Assembly (NCBI RefSeq): GCF_001540865.1
Contig: NC_033633.1
Span: forward strand, 3,884,158 to 3,948,157
Length of the DNA stretch: 64,000 nucleotides
Source of the DNA: Ananas comosus
Lineage: Eukaryota; Streptophyta; Magnoliopsida; Poales; Bromeliaceae
Reading direction: 5' to 3'
In this document: positions 22,975 through 33,098 of the stretch, piece by piece
Position numbering within the stretch: position 1 is the stretch's first letter
How the letters are laid out: each line of letters opens with the position of its first letter
Program-made: the position numbers and the translations under genes
Notes under the pieces: model-generated
Database searches by the model: none
What the model was told of the DNA's origin: nothing
What the model saw: the letters and a program-made list of their open reading frames with translations, nothing else

Positions 22975-24329
22975 TTTGGTTAAGGGGTTAACCTCCCATT
23001 TATCCCCAAACGGGATCAAATGGGGGTGGGGTTTGTTAACCCCACCCCTAACGGATACCAGTTAGGGGTGGGGTTTTGTTAACGGATACCAGTTAGGGGT
23101 GGGGTTTTGTTAACCCTACCCCTAACTGGTATCCGTTAGGGGTGGGGTTAACAAACCCCACCCCCAGAATTGCGGTGGGATTAAGTTAATTCCACCCTAA
23201 TTTAATTTTTAAATTTTAAAAAATTTATAATTTATAATCTTAAAATTAATATTATTATTTTTAAATTTTAGATTTTAAAATTTATTTTTAATTATTGTAA
23301 CGACCCAGCCCACTAGTAATAATAACTCGTTGGGCCCAACCAACAACTCAAAATACTTAAGCCCAGTTATTATTAACTTTCCCATTCCCATCCGATGTAG
23401 GATTATTGGAGTGTCACAGACTCCCCCGTTAAGGCCCTGACGTCCTCGTCAGTCCAATCACACACACAGCCCAAGATCACCAGGTGACCTCATCAGTTCA
23501 ATCACACACACAGCCCAAGATCACCAGGCGATGTGAGACTTGTCTCGCTAGGCCGTCATCCAGACCCTGGCTCAGCCGAAACTCGCCACACATGTCCAGC
23601 TCGTGAACCGGCTCTGACACCAAATGTAACAACCCAGCCCACTAGCAATAATAACTCGTTGGGCTCAGCCAACAGCCCAATATGCTTAAGCCCAGTTATT
23701 ATTACTAGTGTCTAAGTCTCTTATAAACCCAATGACAACCCCATTCCCATCCGATGTGGGATTATTGGGGTGTCACAATTATTTAAATTTTAAATTTTAA
23801 ATTTTAAATTTTAAATTTTAAAAATGTATAATTTATAATTTTAAAATTAATATTTATTTTTAAAAATTTTAAATTTTAAATTTTAAATTTTAAATTTTAA
23901 ATTGTCATTTTTAATTATTTAAATTTTAAATTTAATATTTTATATTTGAAATTTTAAAAATTTATAATTTGTAATCTTAAAAATTTTAATATTTTATATT
24001 TAAATTTTTTAATTTGAGATTTAAAAATATAGATTTTAATTTTAATTTTTTTAATTTTAAAAGTTATCTATTTAAATTTAAAATTTTAAATATAAAATAT
24101 AAAATTTAAATTCAAATATAATAATTGGGGCAAAATCATTATTTTCAATTTATGACTACACACTATCCTTCTTATTTCACTTACTGCAACCAAACACTAT
24201 TTTGCTTATACCTAGACTAAACTCAACTCTCAACCAAACACAAAATTACTCTAACCCCACCTTAACCCCGAACTTAACTCTATCTCTGGAATAACTAGTT
24301 CTTACTTAACCCCGAACCAAAGGAAGCCT
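22975..24329. mobile_element. AT-rich DNA transposon interrupted by a TRIM
   Basis: The left TTTGGTTAAGGGGTTAA and right CTTAACCCCGAACCAAA form imperfect inverted ends. The interior (23195-23290 and 23779-24110) is a low-complexity TTTTAAATTTTAAA expansion, interrupted by the TRIM at 23296-23777. I could not define the target duplication. At 23015-23165 the left end carries GGGGTGGGGTT words arranged as a partly duplicated hairpin: AACGGATACCAGTTAGGGGT occurs in direct repeat and then inverted. Confidence 0.5.
23296..23777 (-). mobile_element. TRIM retroelement, 482 bp
   Basis: Two terminal direct repeats (23296-23418 and 23625-23777) read TGTAACRACCCAGCCCACTA to GGRGTGTCACA. They flank only 206 bp of interior. 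A perfect 5-bp duplication, attat, borders it (23291-23295 and 23778-23782). On the minus strand the interior starts with TGGTGTCAGAGCCGG, a primer-binding site for initiator methionine tRNA, and ends with a purine-rich GGGGGAGTC next to the 3' LTR. It has no coding capacity, so it is a terminal-repeat retrotransposon in miniature. The interior has a direct repeat of CAATCACACACACAGCCCAA (about 37 bp per unit). Confidence 0.88.
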
Positions 24330-24776
24330 TAAAAGTATATTAAAATCATATGATTACACACCATATATAGTCCATCACTACTAGTTTGCATTCTTAAAAT
24401 TTCAATAAATGTGGCCAATTAATTATATTCAAATCTAAATTTACTATATATAAAGGTTAATTCTAATAGATATAAAACTGCTTAATATATATGGTATATT
24501 TTATCCTTATCTCATCTACTTAAATTAAATAGAATCCTAATTAGACTTCGATGAAAAGTTGATCTAGACTCCATATAAAGGGGTATTGGTGCTGCCACCT
24601 TCTCATACGCATTCTAGTGAAGAAATACAATCGACTCCATACCATAAAGGAGAGTGCATGAAATAGGAGGAGAAACCAATTTATCCAAATTCAGTTGGTG
24701 ACGTTCAGATTATAGCCGGACTTCTCGCTTCCGCAGATTAATCAAGAATTTTTTTTATATGGTGCTCCGTGAATTA
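24330..24776. other. Intergenic DNA, no gene seen
   Basis: AT-rich host sequence between the AT-rich element and the Pack-MULE. No supported feature. Confidence 0.5.
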
Positions 24777-24785
24777 TTTATTTTA

Positions 24786-25647
24786 GGCCAATTTGCATAA
24801 AAAATCCACTAGTTTTGGGCTTTTGCAAAACCGGGCCACCTTTTTCGTTTTTGCAGATTCAGACCATATTTTCAGCAAATTGACCAAAATACCCTTATTA
24901 CTTTTTTTCTCTCTTTTTTTTTCTCTCGTTCTTTTTTCTCTCTCCGAAGAAGGCATCGGAGGCGGAGGCGGAGGCGGAAACAGCCCGCCTCGCCTCCACC
25001 CCGCCTCCACCCCATACGCCCTTGCCCGTGCACTCCAGCCCTCCTCGCCTCCGACCCTGTTGAGGCCGCATCGCCATCCTTCTTCTTCACTAGGGCACGA
25101 CACGTCGAGACACATGCTCTTCTCCTCCACCGCACGTCGGAATGCCGAGACGTCGTCGGAGGCGGCGAGATCGCCTCGGATGACGTCGCGATGGTTCCAA
25201 TAGAAAGCAAGGGAGAGGTGGTAACAAAAAAATATTATAGAAAAAAATAAGAATAATAAAAAATAAAAAAATTTATTTTTTTTCCTACAGAAAAGATCAA
25301 AAAATATAATAGAAGAAAGAAGATAATGAAATTACACTCTTAAAAAAAATTGCACTGTTTTAATAAAAATTGCACTATTTTGTATAGAAATTACACTATT
25401 TTAAAATAGACTTTATACTCTTTAAGTAAAAATTGCATCATTTAGAAAAATTTTGCACTATTTCTTTTCTTTTGTTTTTTTTTTTTCTCTTTCTCTTCTT
25501 CTTCTTCTTCTTCTTCTTCCTGCAGGGAAATTGCTACACTGCGGTCGTCCGCCGCAGCCCCCGAGTGCTCCCCCACTTCGCACTAGCCGTCAACGCCGAC
25601 TAGGTCCGCTCCGCCGTCGCCCGTCTCACCGCCGTCCCCCCTCCCCC

Positions 25648-25684
<37 letters not shown>

Positions 25685-27037
25685 CCCATCCGCGACTGCC
25701 TCGAGAACATGGCCGACAGCGTCGACCGCCTCTGCGACTCCGCCGCCGAGCTGGCCCGCACCGGCCGCTCCGGCTCCCCTGTGTTTGCCTGGCATATGAG
25801 CAACGTCTGCACCTGGTGCAGCGCCGCACTCACCGACGAGACCTCCTGCCTCGACGGCGTCGCCCAGGCCGCTGGCGGCAAGGCCAAGCTCGACCCCGCC
25901 GTGCGCGCCGCCATGCGCCGCGAGGTGCTTGCCGTCGCCCAGGTCACCGGCAACGCCCTCGCCCTCCTCAACCGCGTTGCCCCGCAACAGTAATTATTAA
26001 AACCATGCATGCATCAACCCCCGCTTCGCTTTGGTTCTCGTTTTAATTAACTCTTGTAATTAAACTCGTCTTCTCACTAAGGCCACGTTGGCGAGCTCTC
26101 TCTCTATACTGAATTAAGTTTTATGCTAAGTTTTTTTTACTAGTGCATGATCTCTGATATTTCATTGAGGCCTCGTTGTCAGGAGCCTCCTCGAACTCGG
26201 CGATAGCCCCCACCGCGCCTTCACTGGCTGGGTGGGAGGCAGCAGCGGAAGAAAAAGAAGAAGAGAAAGAGAAAAAAAAAAAAGGAAAAGAAATAGTGCA
26301 AATTTTTTCTAAATAGTGCAATGTTAGCTTTAAGAGTGTAAAATCCATTCCAAAATAATGTAATTTCTATATCAAATAGTGCAATTTTTATTAAAATAGT
26401 GCAAATTTATTTTAAAATAGTGTAATCTTATTTTAACAATGCAACTTCATCATATTCTTCCTTCTTATATAATTTTTTGTCTTTATTTTTTTCTTCTTCC
26501 TCTTCTATATATTTTTTTCGTCACACCTCTCCGCCAACGGCCACGGCGGCGGCAACGACACCGCTAAAGATCTCTCGCTTCGAGGCTACAGTGCCGCAGC
26601 GACCTCCGCGGCGCCGATGTCAGCGGAGAGGCGTCGTCGTCGGAGGTGACGGAGGCGAAGGATGAGGGAGAGGGAAAGGGCGAGAAGGCCGAGAGATGGT
26701 GAGATAGGTGTCGTCGTTGGAGGCGGTAGAGGAGGGTCAAAGAGGGGAAAGAAAAATCGCAGCGCGGCCTCGGCAGGGTCGGAGGCGAGGAAGGCGGGTT
26801 GTGCCGGGCGAGGGTAAGGATGCGCCGGACAAAACCGAAGCCGCCTTTGCCTCTGCCTCCGCTGCTCTCTGGGAAGAGAAAGAAAAAAAGAACGAGAGAA
26901 AAAAAAGATGAGGGAGAAAAAGGTATAACGGTATTTTGATCAGTTTGCTGAAAAATCAGACCGAATCTGCAAAAACGAAAAAGGTGGCCCACTTTTACAA
27001 AAGCCCAAAACTAGTGGATTTTTTATGCAAATTGGCC
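24786..27037. mobile_element. Pack-MULE carrying a PMEI fragment, 2252 bp
   Basis: TIRs of about 110 bp begin GGCCAATTTGCATAAAAAAT and end with its reverse complement. A perfect 9-bp duplication, tttatttta, flanks it (24777-24785, 27038-27046), the Mutator hallmark. From about 26120 to the right end the sequence is the reverse complement of the whole element at 46662-47622, including a coding-like piece GAIAEFEEA (26175-26215, minus). The left arm carries the mirrored TIR, a GC-rich block and tracts of TTGCACTATTTT-like repeats (25340-25470), which recur inverted at 26285-26450. Between them sits the captured gene fragment. No transposase. Confidence 0.9.
25530..25993 (+). pseudogene. Captured pectin methylesterase/invertase inhibitor fragment
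   Basis: In one frame from about 25530 the sequence reads as a PMEI domain: NCYTAVVRRSPR, then ALAVNAD, VRSAVARL, RDCLENMADSVDRL, AWHMSNVCTWCSAALTDETS, CLDGV and LLNRV to a stop at 25991-25993. The MSN..TW.SAALT..TCLDGF-like block is typical of plant PMEI proteins, which inhibit pectin methylesterase or invertase in the cell wall. An in-frame TAG at 25601-25603 breaks it, the first ATG after that is at 25709, and the N-terminal signal peptide is absent. A (GS)5 run sits at about 25651-25680. The sequence starts right after a CTGCAG acceptor-like site. It is very GC-rich and lies wholly inside the MULE, so it is a transduplicated, broken fragment. Confidence 0.8.
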
Positions 27038-27068
27038 TTTATTTTATTTTATATACGATCCTAGATTT

Positions 27069-27069
<1 letters not shown>

Positions 27070-27141
<72 letters not shown>

Positions 27142-27146
27142 ATATA
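27070..27146. repeat. (AT)n microsatellite
   Basis: About 38 AT/TA units with one phase shift near 27130, directly right of the Pack-MULE. Confidence 0.97.
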
Positions 27147-27236
27147 AAATTTTATTTATAAATATTTATTTATTTATTATATATAGTATTTTATTTTTAT
27201 ATAGAAATATTATTATATAATATTTTATTTTATAAA

Positions 27237-29457
27237 TGTGAGATCCCTGGTGTTCGGCTGTGGAGGCTTGTCGACAGCTCTGGAGAGTGTCGGGACAAGT
27301 CCGAGTCGTGTTGGCGTGAAATAGACGCAAAACGGACTCTCTGCGACGCGAGTGTAGCATTTGGCGAGGAAATCTGCAAAATAGCAGTTTTTCTGCTTGC
27401 TGTATCGGTACAACCATCAAGGTGTACCGGTACACTTCATCAGGCTACGCGCGGGTTGCTCTCGGGTTAGCCTTTGTACCGGTACACCGGCCCGTGTACT
27501 GGTACACCAGGGTAGGTAAAGGGGCTTTTTGGTAATTTCGAGTCTCGTTTGTGTCACCCTCCTCTCCCCAACCTATATACCTGTGTAGAGAGAGCTGAGA
27601 GGAGAGTTTCTTGCTTACTTGTTCTCTTCTCTCTAGCTTGGATCGTGAGCACGGTGGAGCTCGGGTGGAGTTCGGGTTTCGTCGACGTCGCGCCGCGGAG
27701 CCGTTCGAGGGTACGGTTGCCGCCGTAGCATCGCAAGGACGCCGGGCGAGGTGCGTTTTCGCCGTTCTCGACGCCGTATCGAAGTTTGATTAACCTTTGA
27801 GGTGAGTGTTCCATTGCAGTTGCTTCAAGTACTTCAAGCATCATCAAATTCGAGTTATGTGTTGTTTCGCAGAATGTCGTCGTCGACCGTCAGCGTTTCG
27901 AGTCGTACTCGACGTAGGAGCGTCGGATTTTGACGAGATTTGGTTCGTCGGATTCCGGACTTCGAGAGGAATCCACGAAGCCCTTATTTGCTGGATTTGG
28001 TGAAGGTTTGCTGGGTTAGAATTATAGTCTTCTCTGCTGTTGTTTTTTAGGCAGAATTGATGCTTATTGTCGGTTTCTATGTGTAAAGTTTGGCGGGAGC
28101 TTGACTTCTGGCCTTTGGAGATTTTCGGTTGATCCAGCAGGGTATTCCCTTGTGTCGGGACTTCCTCGCTACCGGGGATTAGGGACTAAGGTGGGTTACA
28201 TCGGTTTATTCCTAAGTATCGTATTAGTCGACATGTATGATTTTCAGTTTTGTATATTATGTGTAGCTCAATTTCGTCGATTATATCTTGATGAAATCCG
28301 ATTTGAGAATATGATTAGTAAACCCTAAATATACATGTTGGACTTGGATTTGACTTAGGAGAAAACACGATAACGATCGGCACATGTAAACTACCTGATT
28401 TAGCCCTAGGGGCCGTTGTATTATTTTATACTGTTGCAGTATCCTCATAGTGAGTATTCTAGATAGTTTAGTTTTCAGTTACGCTCGTGCTGGGATGCCG
28501 AGTGTATTTTTACAGTAGCGTTCAGGCTGTTCCGAACTGTTGGGTGCCGTCGGAGTTGACGGTGGACACGTATCGCCTTTTTGGCGTCGGATTGTGCCGA
28601 GGGCACGTTACCTGTTGGTTGTTAGACCAGTTTGAGTCGGTTACTGGACTTTGGCTTTCGAGAGCCTGATTGAGCTCGACAGAGATACGCTGCATACTCG
28701 GTTGGGTAGCTCCCACGAGTGCCACTCCGGAGACGGGTGCTGTGCTTTCGCGTTGGTGTCGCTCATGCCGGTTGGACTTGCTCTCCACGGACTAGTAGTG
28801 TGGAGGTAGCTCGATAGTCACAACTGGACAGGGACGGGTGTGTTCACAGTCTTAGGGACGGATATGCTTACAGTCCCGATTGGATTGGGTCAGATTTGAC
28901 ATTTTCTACAGTTGGTTAGTGTAAAGCATGATAGTGTAGTGATCCATAGCGATAGATTTCATTCCTACATTTACTACTATCTTTGCTCCCTTCTGTAGAC
29001 TTAGTGGGTGGACCGATGTTGTTGAGGGCGGCTCCCATTGAGGACTACCTGTTTTTACAGTAGTTCTCATGCCCTGTTATTACCCCCTGTTTTTGTAGAG
29101 CCATTGTCTTCGGCTGCTGCTGTTGCCGACCAGGATCGAGGCAAGGGCGTCGCGAGTTAGAGCCCTACCAGACGTGTCGAGCTAGAGGTACCCCTACTGC
29201 AGGTAGATGTTTTGTTTTGAATTCATGTACATAATATACTTAACTCGCCAGTGCGAGTAGCTCTGTATTTTTGGTTTTGGACTATGTATATGGAACTCCG
29301 TTTGTTTAGCTTCTGTTTACTCTAGCAGCTCTATACTATTATTTGTAGTATTGTATGATTTACAGGTACAGCTATCGCTTCGTATACAGGAAAAATTCCT
29401 TTGTAATACGGCGGATTTGTCGGCGTGCCCGGAGAACGTGTAATCTGAGGCGTGACA
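27237..29457 (+). mobile_element. Solo LTR, ~2.22 kb
   Basis: The segment starts TGTGAGATCCC and ends GAGGCGTGACA and is flanked by a perfect 5-bp duplication, ataaa (27232-27236, 29458-29462). No internal gag-pol and no second LTR are present. A TATA-like CCTATATACC at about 27570-27580 precedes a leader-like region. The ending GGCGTGACA is shared with the 3.57-kb LTR at 14181-17747, suggesting related retrotransposons; I could not establish overall similarity. Frames of 60-97 codons inside are not gene-like. Confidence 0.78.
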
Positions 29458-29462
29458 ATAAA

Positions 29463-31081
29463 TTTGTAATTATTTATTAATATTTTTAAATTTATAACTC
29501 TTATATATTATTAATATATGTTTATTATAATTTTGAATATATTTAATCTATATATAAAAATAATAATAATAATATATATAGTATATTAATTATTATATAT
29601 TCATTATATAGCCGAATTTTTGATTCCGAATTTTTAATTGGTGAATGTATAATATCCGTATAAATCGCGTATTCGAATAATTACCGAATCCGTTTTTTAG
29701 CCGTATTTTTCAACGAATTTAAAAATTAAATGACGAATTTTATCCGAATTATATTCGTACTGAATTTTTGCCGAATCCGAATTACTATGCTCCTAACTAA
29801 TGCTATAAATAACCTCATTTCAAAAAAATATTTCCAAATTAACCTTTTTTTAAAAAATTTCTAATCTAGTCATATTTTGATGCATTTTATGTATTAATTA
29901 GAGAGAGAAAATTTCGTAGATAACAATTTTATTTTTTAAAAGAAAGGTAGAATGGAAATTTTCTTTTGAAATGAGGTTGTTTATTTATTTATTTACAGCA
30001 TTAGTTCTCTCTCCCATAACTCCATCTCTCTCCCACCTTCCTCTCACCCCAAACCAAGATTGATCTCTCCGACGAATCTCTGAGGTATTCTCTCGCGCCC
30101 CCACTTCCTCTCTCTCTCTCTCTCTCTCTTTATTACTCTTTCTCTCCTCCTCTTGCGCGCGCTCACCAAAGTGGCCGGATCCGGCCCAACAGGATTCAGC
30201 CGGCGCGAATCTGGCCCGAATAGTTTTTTTTTATTTTTTACTTTTGTAGATCTCATGATAATTTTTTACAGATCTTGTGTTCCTCGCTTTTTTTTTTTTT
30301 TTTTTTTTTTTTTTTTGTATGTGTTTGTATTAGGAATAACAAAGATAATTTTTAAGAATAAATAATCTTTCGCTTTTTATTAACTATGCCTATGGATTAG
30401 AATGTTAGTGTGAGGATAAGTGAAAACTAAACACACAAGAATGTTGTAATAATTATCATTTTTGTTTCTCTAATTATAGTTTTTAGCCACTTAAACACGT
30501 AAAAATTATTATGAGACTTGAACTCTTGTATAATTCTGAAAATCAAACTTTTTTGAAAGAATTCGGAGCTGACAATAGAAATTTAGCAACAAACAAGATC
30601 TTAAACCAGCCTAATGACTTTGTTTTAAGACTCTATTCCAAAAAAATAATTATTTGATTATTTTGTTGTCGACCTACATGCAAATATCATAATAAAAGGA
30701 ATGTCTCAACTTACAATGCAATAGTGAATTCAGCATCCGCATCACTTTCGGTCAAAAATAAATTTCTAATCAAATGCTCTTCAATCAGTATGTAACTTAA
30801 GATCTACCAACAAATATTAGTATGTACAAGAATTAGTACAAGTATTAGCATGCATTTTTTTAAAATAAATATTGGCATATAATATTAATTAGTACTAATT
30901 ATTACTAATATTAAACAACATTACAAAATCACTTCTGTAAAATTTTTTTACCGATTAACTTTTTAAAAGTACTTTAGAAAATCGCTATTCTGTCAGGCTA
31001 AGCCAAACGCTTTACAGTTTTTTACAAAATCACCTTTTCAAATCAAAATTAATTCTGTAAAAATTATTTTTCTAGAGTCTA
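29463..31081. other. Intergenic DNA with a ~180-bp repeat
   Basis: At 29609-29790 lies a copy of the 3' end of the hAT-like element at 31090-32737: both contain AGCCGAATTTTTGAT, AATTTTTAATTGGTGA and TTTTTGCCGAATCCGAATT. A (CT)n run lies at 30108-30129 and a T run at 30290-30316. The 30000-30200 stretch looks like a pyrimidine-rich leader but no open frame follows. No gene is supported. Confidence 0.5.
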
Positions 31082-31089
31082 ATGCAAAC

Positions 31090-32737
31090 CATAGTTAGTT
31101 AATTCTCGAATTATTCGCAAATTTTTGAAATACCGAGTAAAACAGCCGTTTTCGTATTTTTCCAAAAAATTCGGCTCTTTTTGGGTAAAAATAATTATTC
31201 GCGAATTAAACGCGATTTGCGAATAATTCGCCCCCAAAAAAGGGCCCGGTTGCTGTGACCTGCGAGCCTGCGACGCGGACTCGTGGGCCTCGCGGGTGGC
31301 CCAAAACAGGAAAAAAAAAAAAAAAAAAACTTTCAGAGAACCTCGCCTCGCCCTGTCGCCCAAAAAAAAAAAAAAAAAAAAAAAACTGAAAGAATCGCCC
31401 CCTCCCACGAGTCCCACCCCCACCCCTCCCAAAAAAAGGGTTTGCCTAACCTCACCCTGCGGCGGTCGCGGTCGCTTCCCGTTCCCCCTCTTCCCTTCCG
31501 GCCGCTCGCCGAACGCCATCGGAAGCCCTCCTCTCCAGAAATCGAAGATCGAAGATCGGGTTCTTCACTTTCAGAAATCGAAACCCTCCTCGTCGCCTCT
31601 CCTCTTCCGCTCCGCTATCCACGGTAGATCAGTAATCGGGTGGTTCTTTACAAACCAGGTGCGATTTGAGTTTTCATTCTTCAAAGCAAAAGTTGCAAGC
31701 TTTTAGTCCTGATGGATGCTTTTATACCACAATGGCTGAGTGCTTAATTGAATGTGTCCATTCTCTGTTATGCACAAAGAAGACCCAAACATAGTGCTAA
31801 ATAATCTTAATTAACTTAGGGACCAGGAACTCTTGTATTATACCTAATCAATTTCATGATCTTGTCGACACTTGCAAAAGGAAAATTTTGTGTGGTCTTT
31901 CATGGACCCTTGATTCATGGGATTTCTACTTAATTTTTTGAAACATAACTTTTTAGTATTAGAAATGCAGCAATTTTCACTATATAATGAGAAGATCTGG
32001 AGAATAAGGTTTGAAGATGTCTAACTTTAGAATCCATCTTTTTCTCTAAACTCCGGATTTATATTAAGTCCTAGTTAAGTTGTTGTTAATTGTTATTACA
32101 TTCATTAATTTGCTATTGTTGTATGAGGAGTGAAGACTCGGAACAAATGAAGTGGGATTTATACTTAGAGTTAGGTTAGTTTGATGCATGATTGAGGGTA
32201 ATTCTAATATTCTTTCGATGTAATTTTATTCTTTGAGAATCCATGATAGGCGGTCATGTGTAGAGCTTGAAATATTCGAGTTATTAATTTTTTGTGCAGA
32301 AAAAGGCTCGAAAGAAAGATAGTTTTGGATTCACGCGAAGAATTGAGTGAAAATTTAAATGCAAATATGTTCAAAGTGTTCGAAATAATTATTTGCTTAA
32401 TTATTTCTTTATTTTGAGGCATAATATAGTTTACTATTTTTTTTTTTTACTTAATTAGTTTAATTTTGTAGCTCTTTATTCTTATATTCTTAAAAAATAT
32501 GAGTATTTATGCTTATAGCATAAATCTTGAGAGGAAAAAAACTTAATTTAATAGCCGAATTTTTGATCCCGAATTTTTAATTGGTGAGCGTATAATATCC
32601 GTATAAATCACGTATCCGAATAATTGGCGAATCCGTTTTTTAGCCCTTTTTTTCAATGAATTTAAAAATTAGAAAGCGAATTTTATCCGAATTATACCCG
32701 TACCGAATTTTTGCCGAATCCGAATTAACTAACTATG
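31090..32737. mobile_element. hAT-like element with gene-leader-like cargo, 1648 bp
   Basis: The ends CATAGTTAGTTAATTC and GAATTAACTAACTATG are perfect 16-bp inverted termini. Flanks atgcaaac and gtccaaac match at 6 of 8. The subterminal regions carry TTCGGATTCGGC or GCGAATAATTCG words in both orientations. The interior (31390-31660) is GC- and pyrimidine-rich, like the 5' leader of a plant gene, followed by AT-rich intron-like sequence; no long frame continues. Two A runs (31312-31330, 31362-31384) interrupt it. A transposon with captured 5' gene sequence is my reading. Confidence 0.5.
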
Positions 32738-33098
32738 GTCCAAACTGCACCAATAATCAGTTATGGATTTGAAAACAAAAAAAAGAGAAGAAAAGAAAAA
32801 GGCCTCTCTAAGCTGTAGCCATTTATTCTCATGTAGTCTGGTCAATGACTGGGACTGTAAAACGACTCTGCCGGTTCTAGTCGAGCAGTTGGAGTCTCAC
32901 CATCGGTCCACCCAGCAATCAATCCCTCCATCGGCCGGCGGCGGCCTGGCGAGGGAGTAACCGGGCAGGGGTGACGGGTGTGAGGAGTGGCGAGCGCTGC
33001 CGCGTTTGAAAAGAAGAGGGTCAGTTTCTGAAACAACTTTGCGCGCCATTAATTGCCCCTGAATAATTCCTCCAGAGCGGCGGCGGAGGAGTGAGAAG

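Noticed and set aside
25453..26046. 197-codon plus-strand frame
   Set aside because: Arginine/proline-rich shadow of the PMEI frame, which is in another frame.
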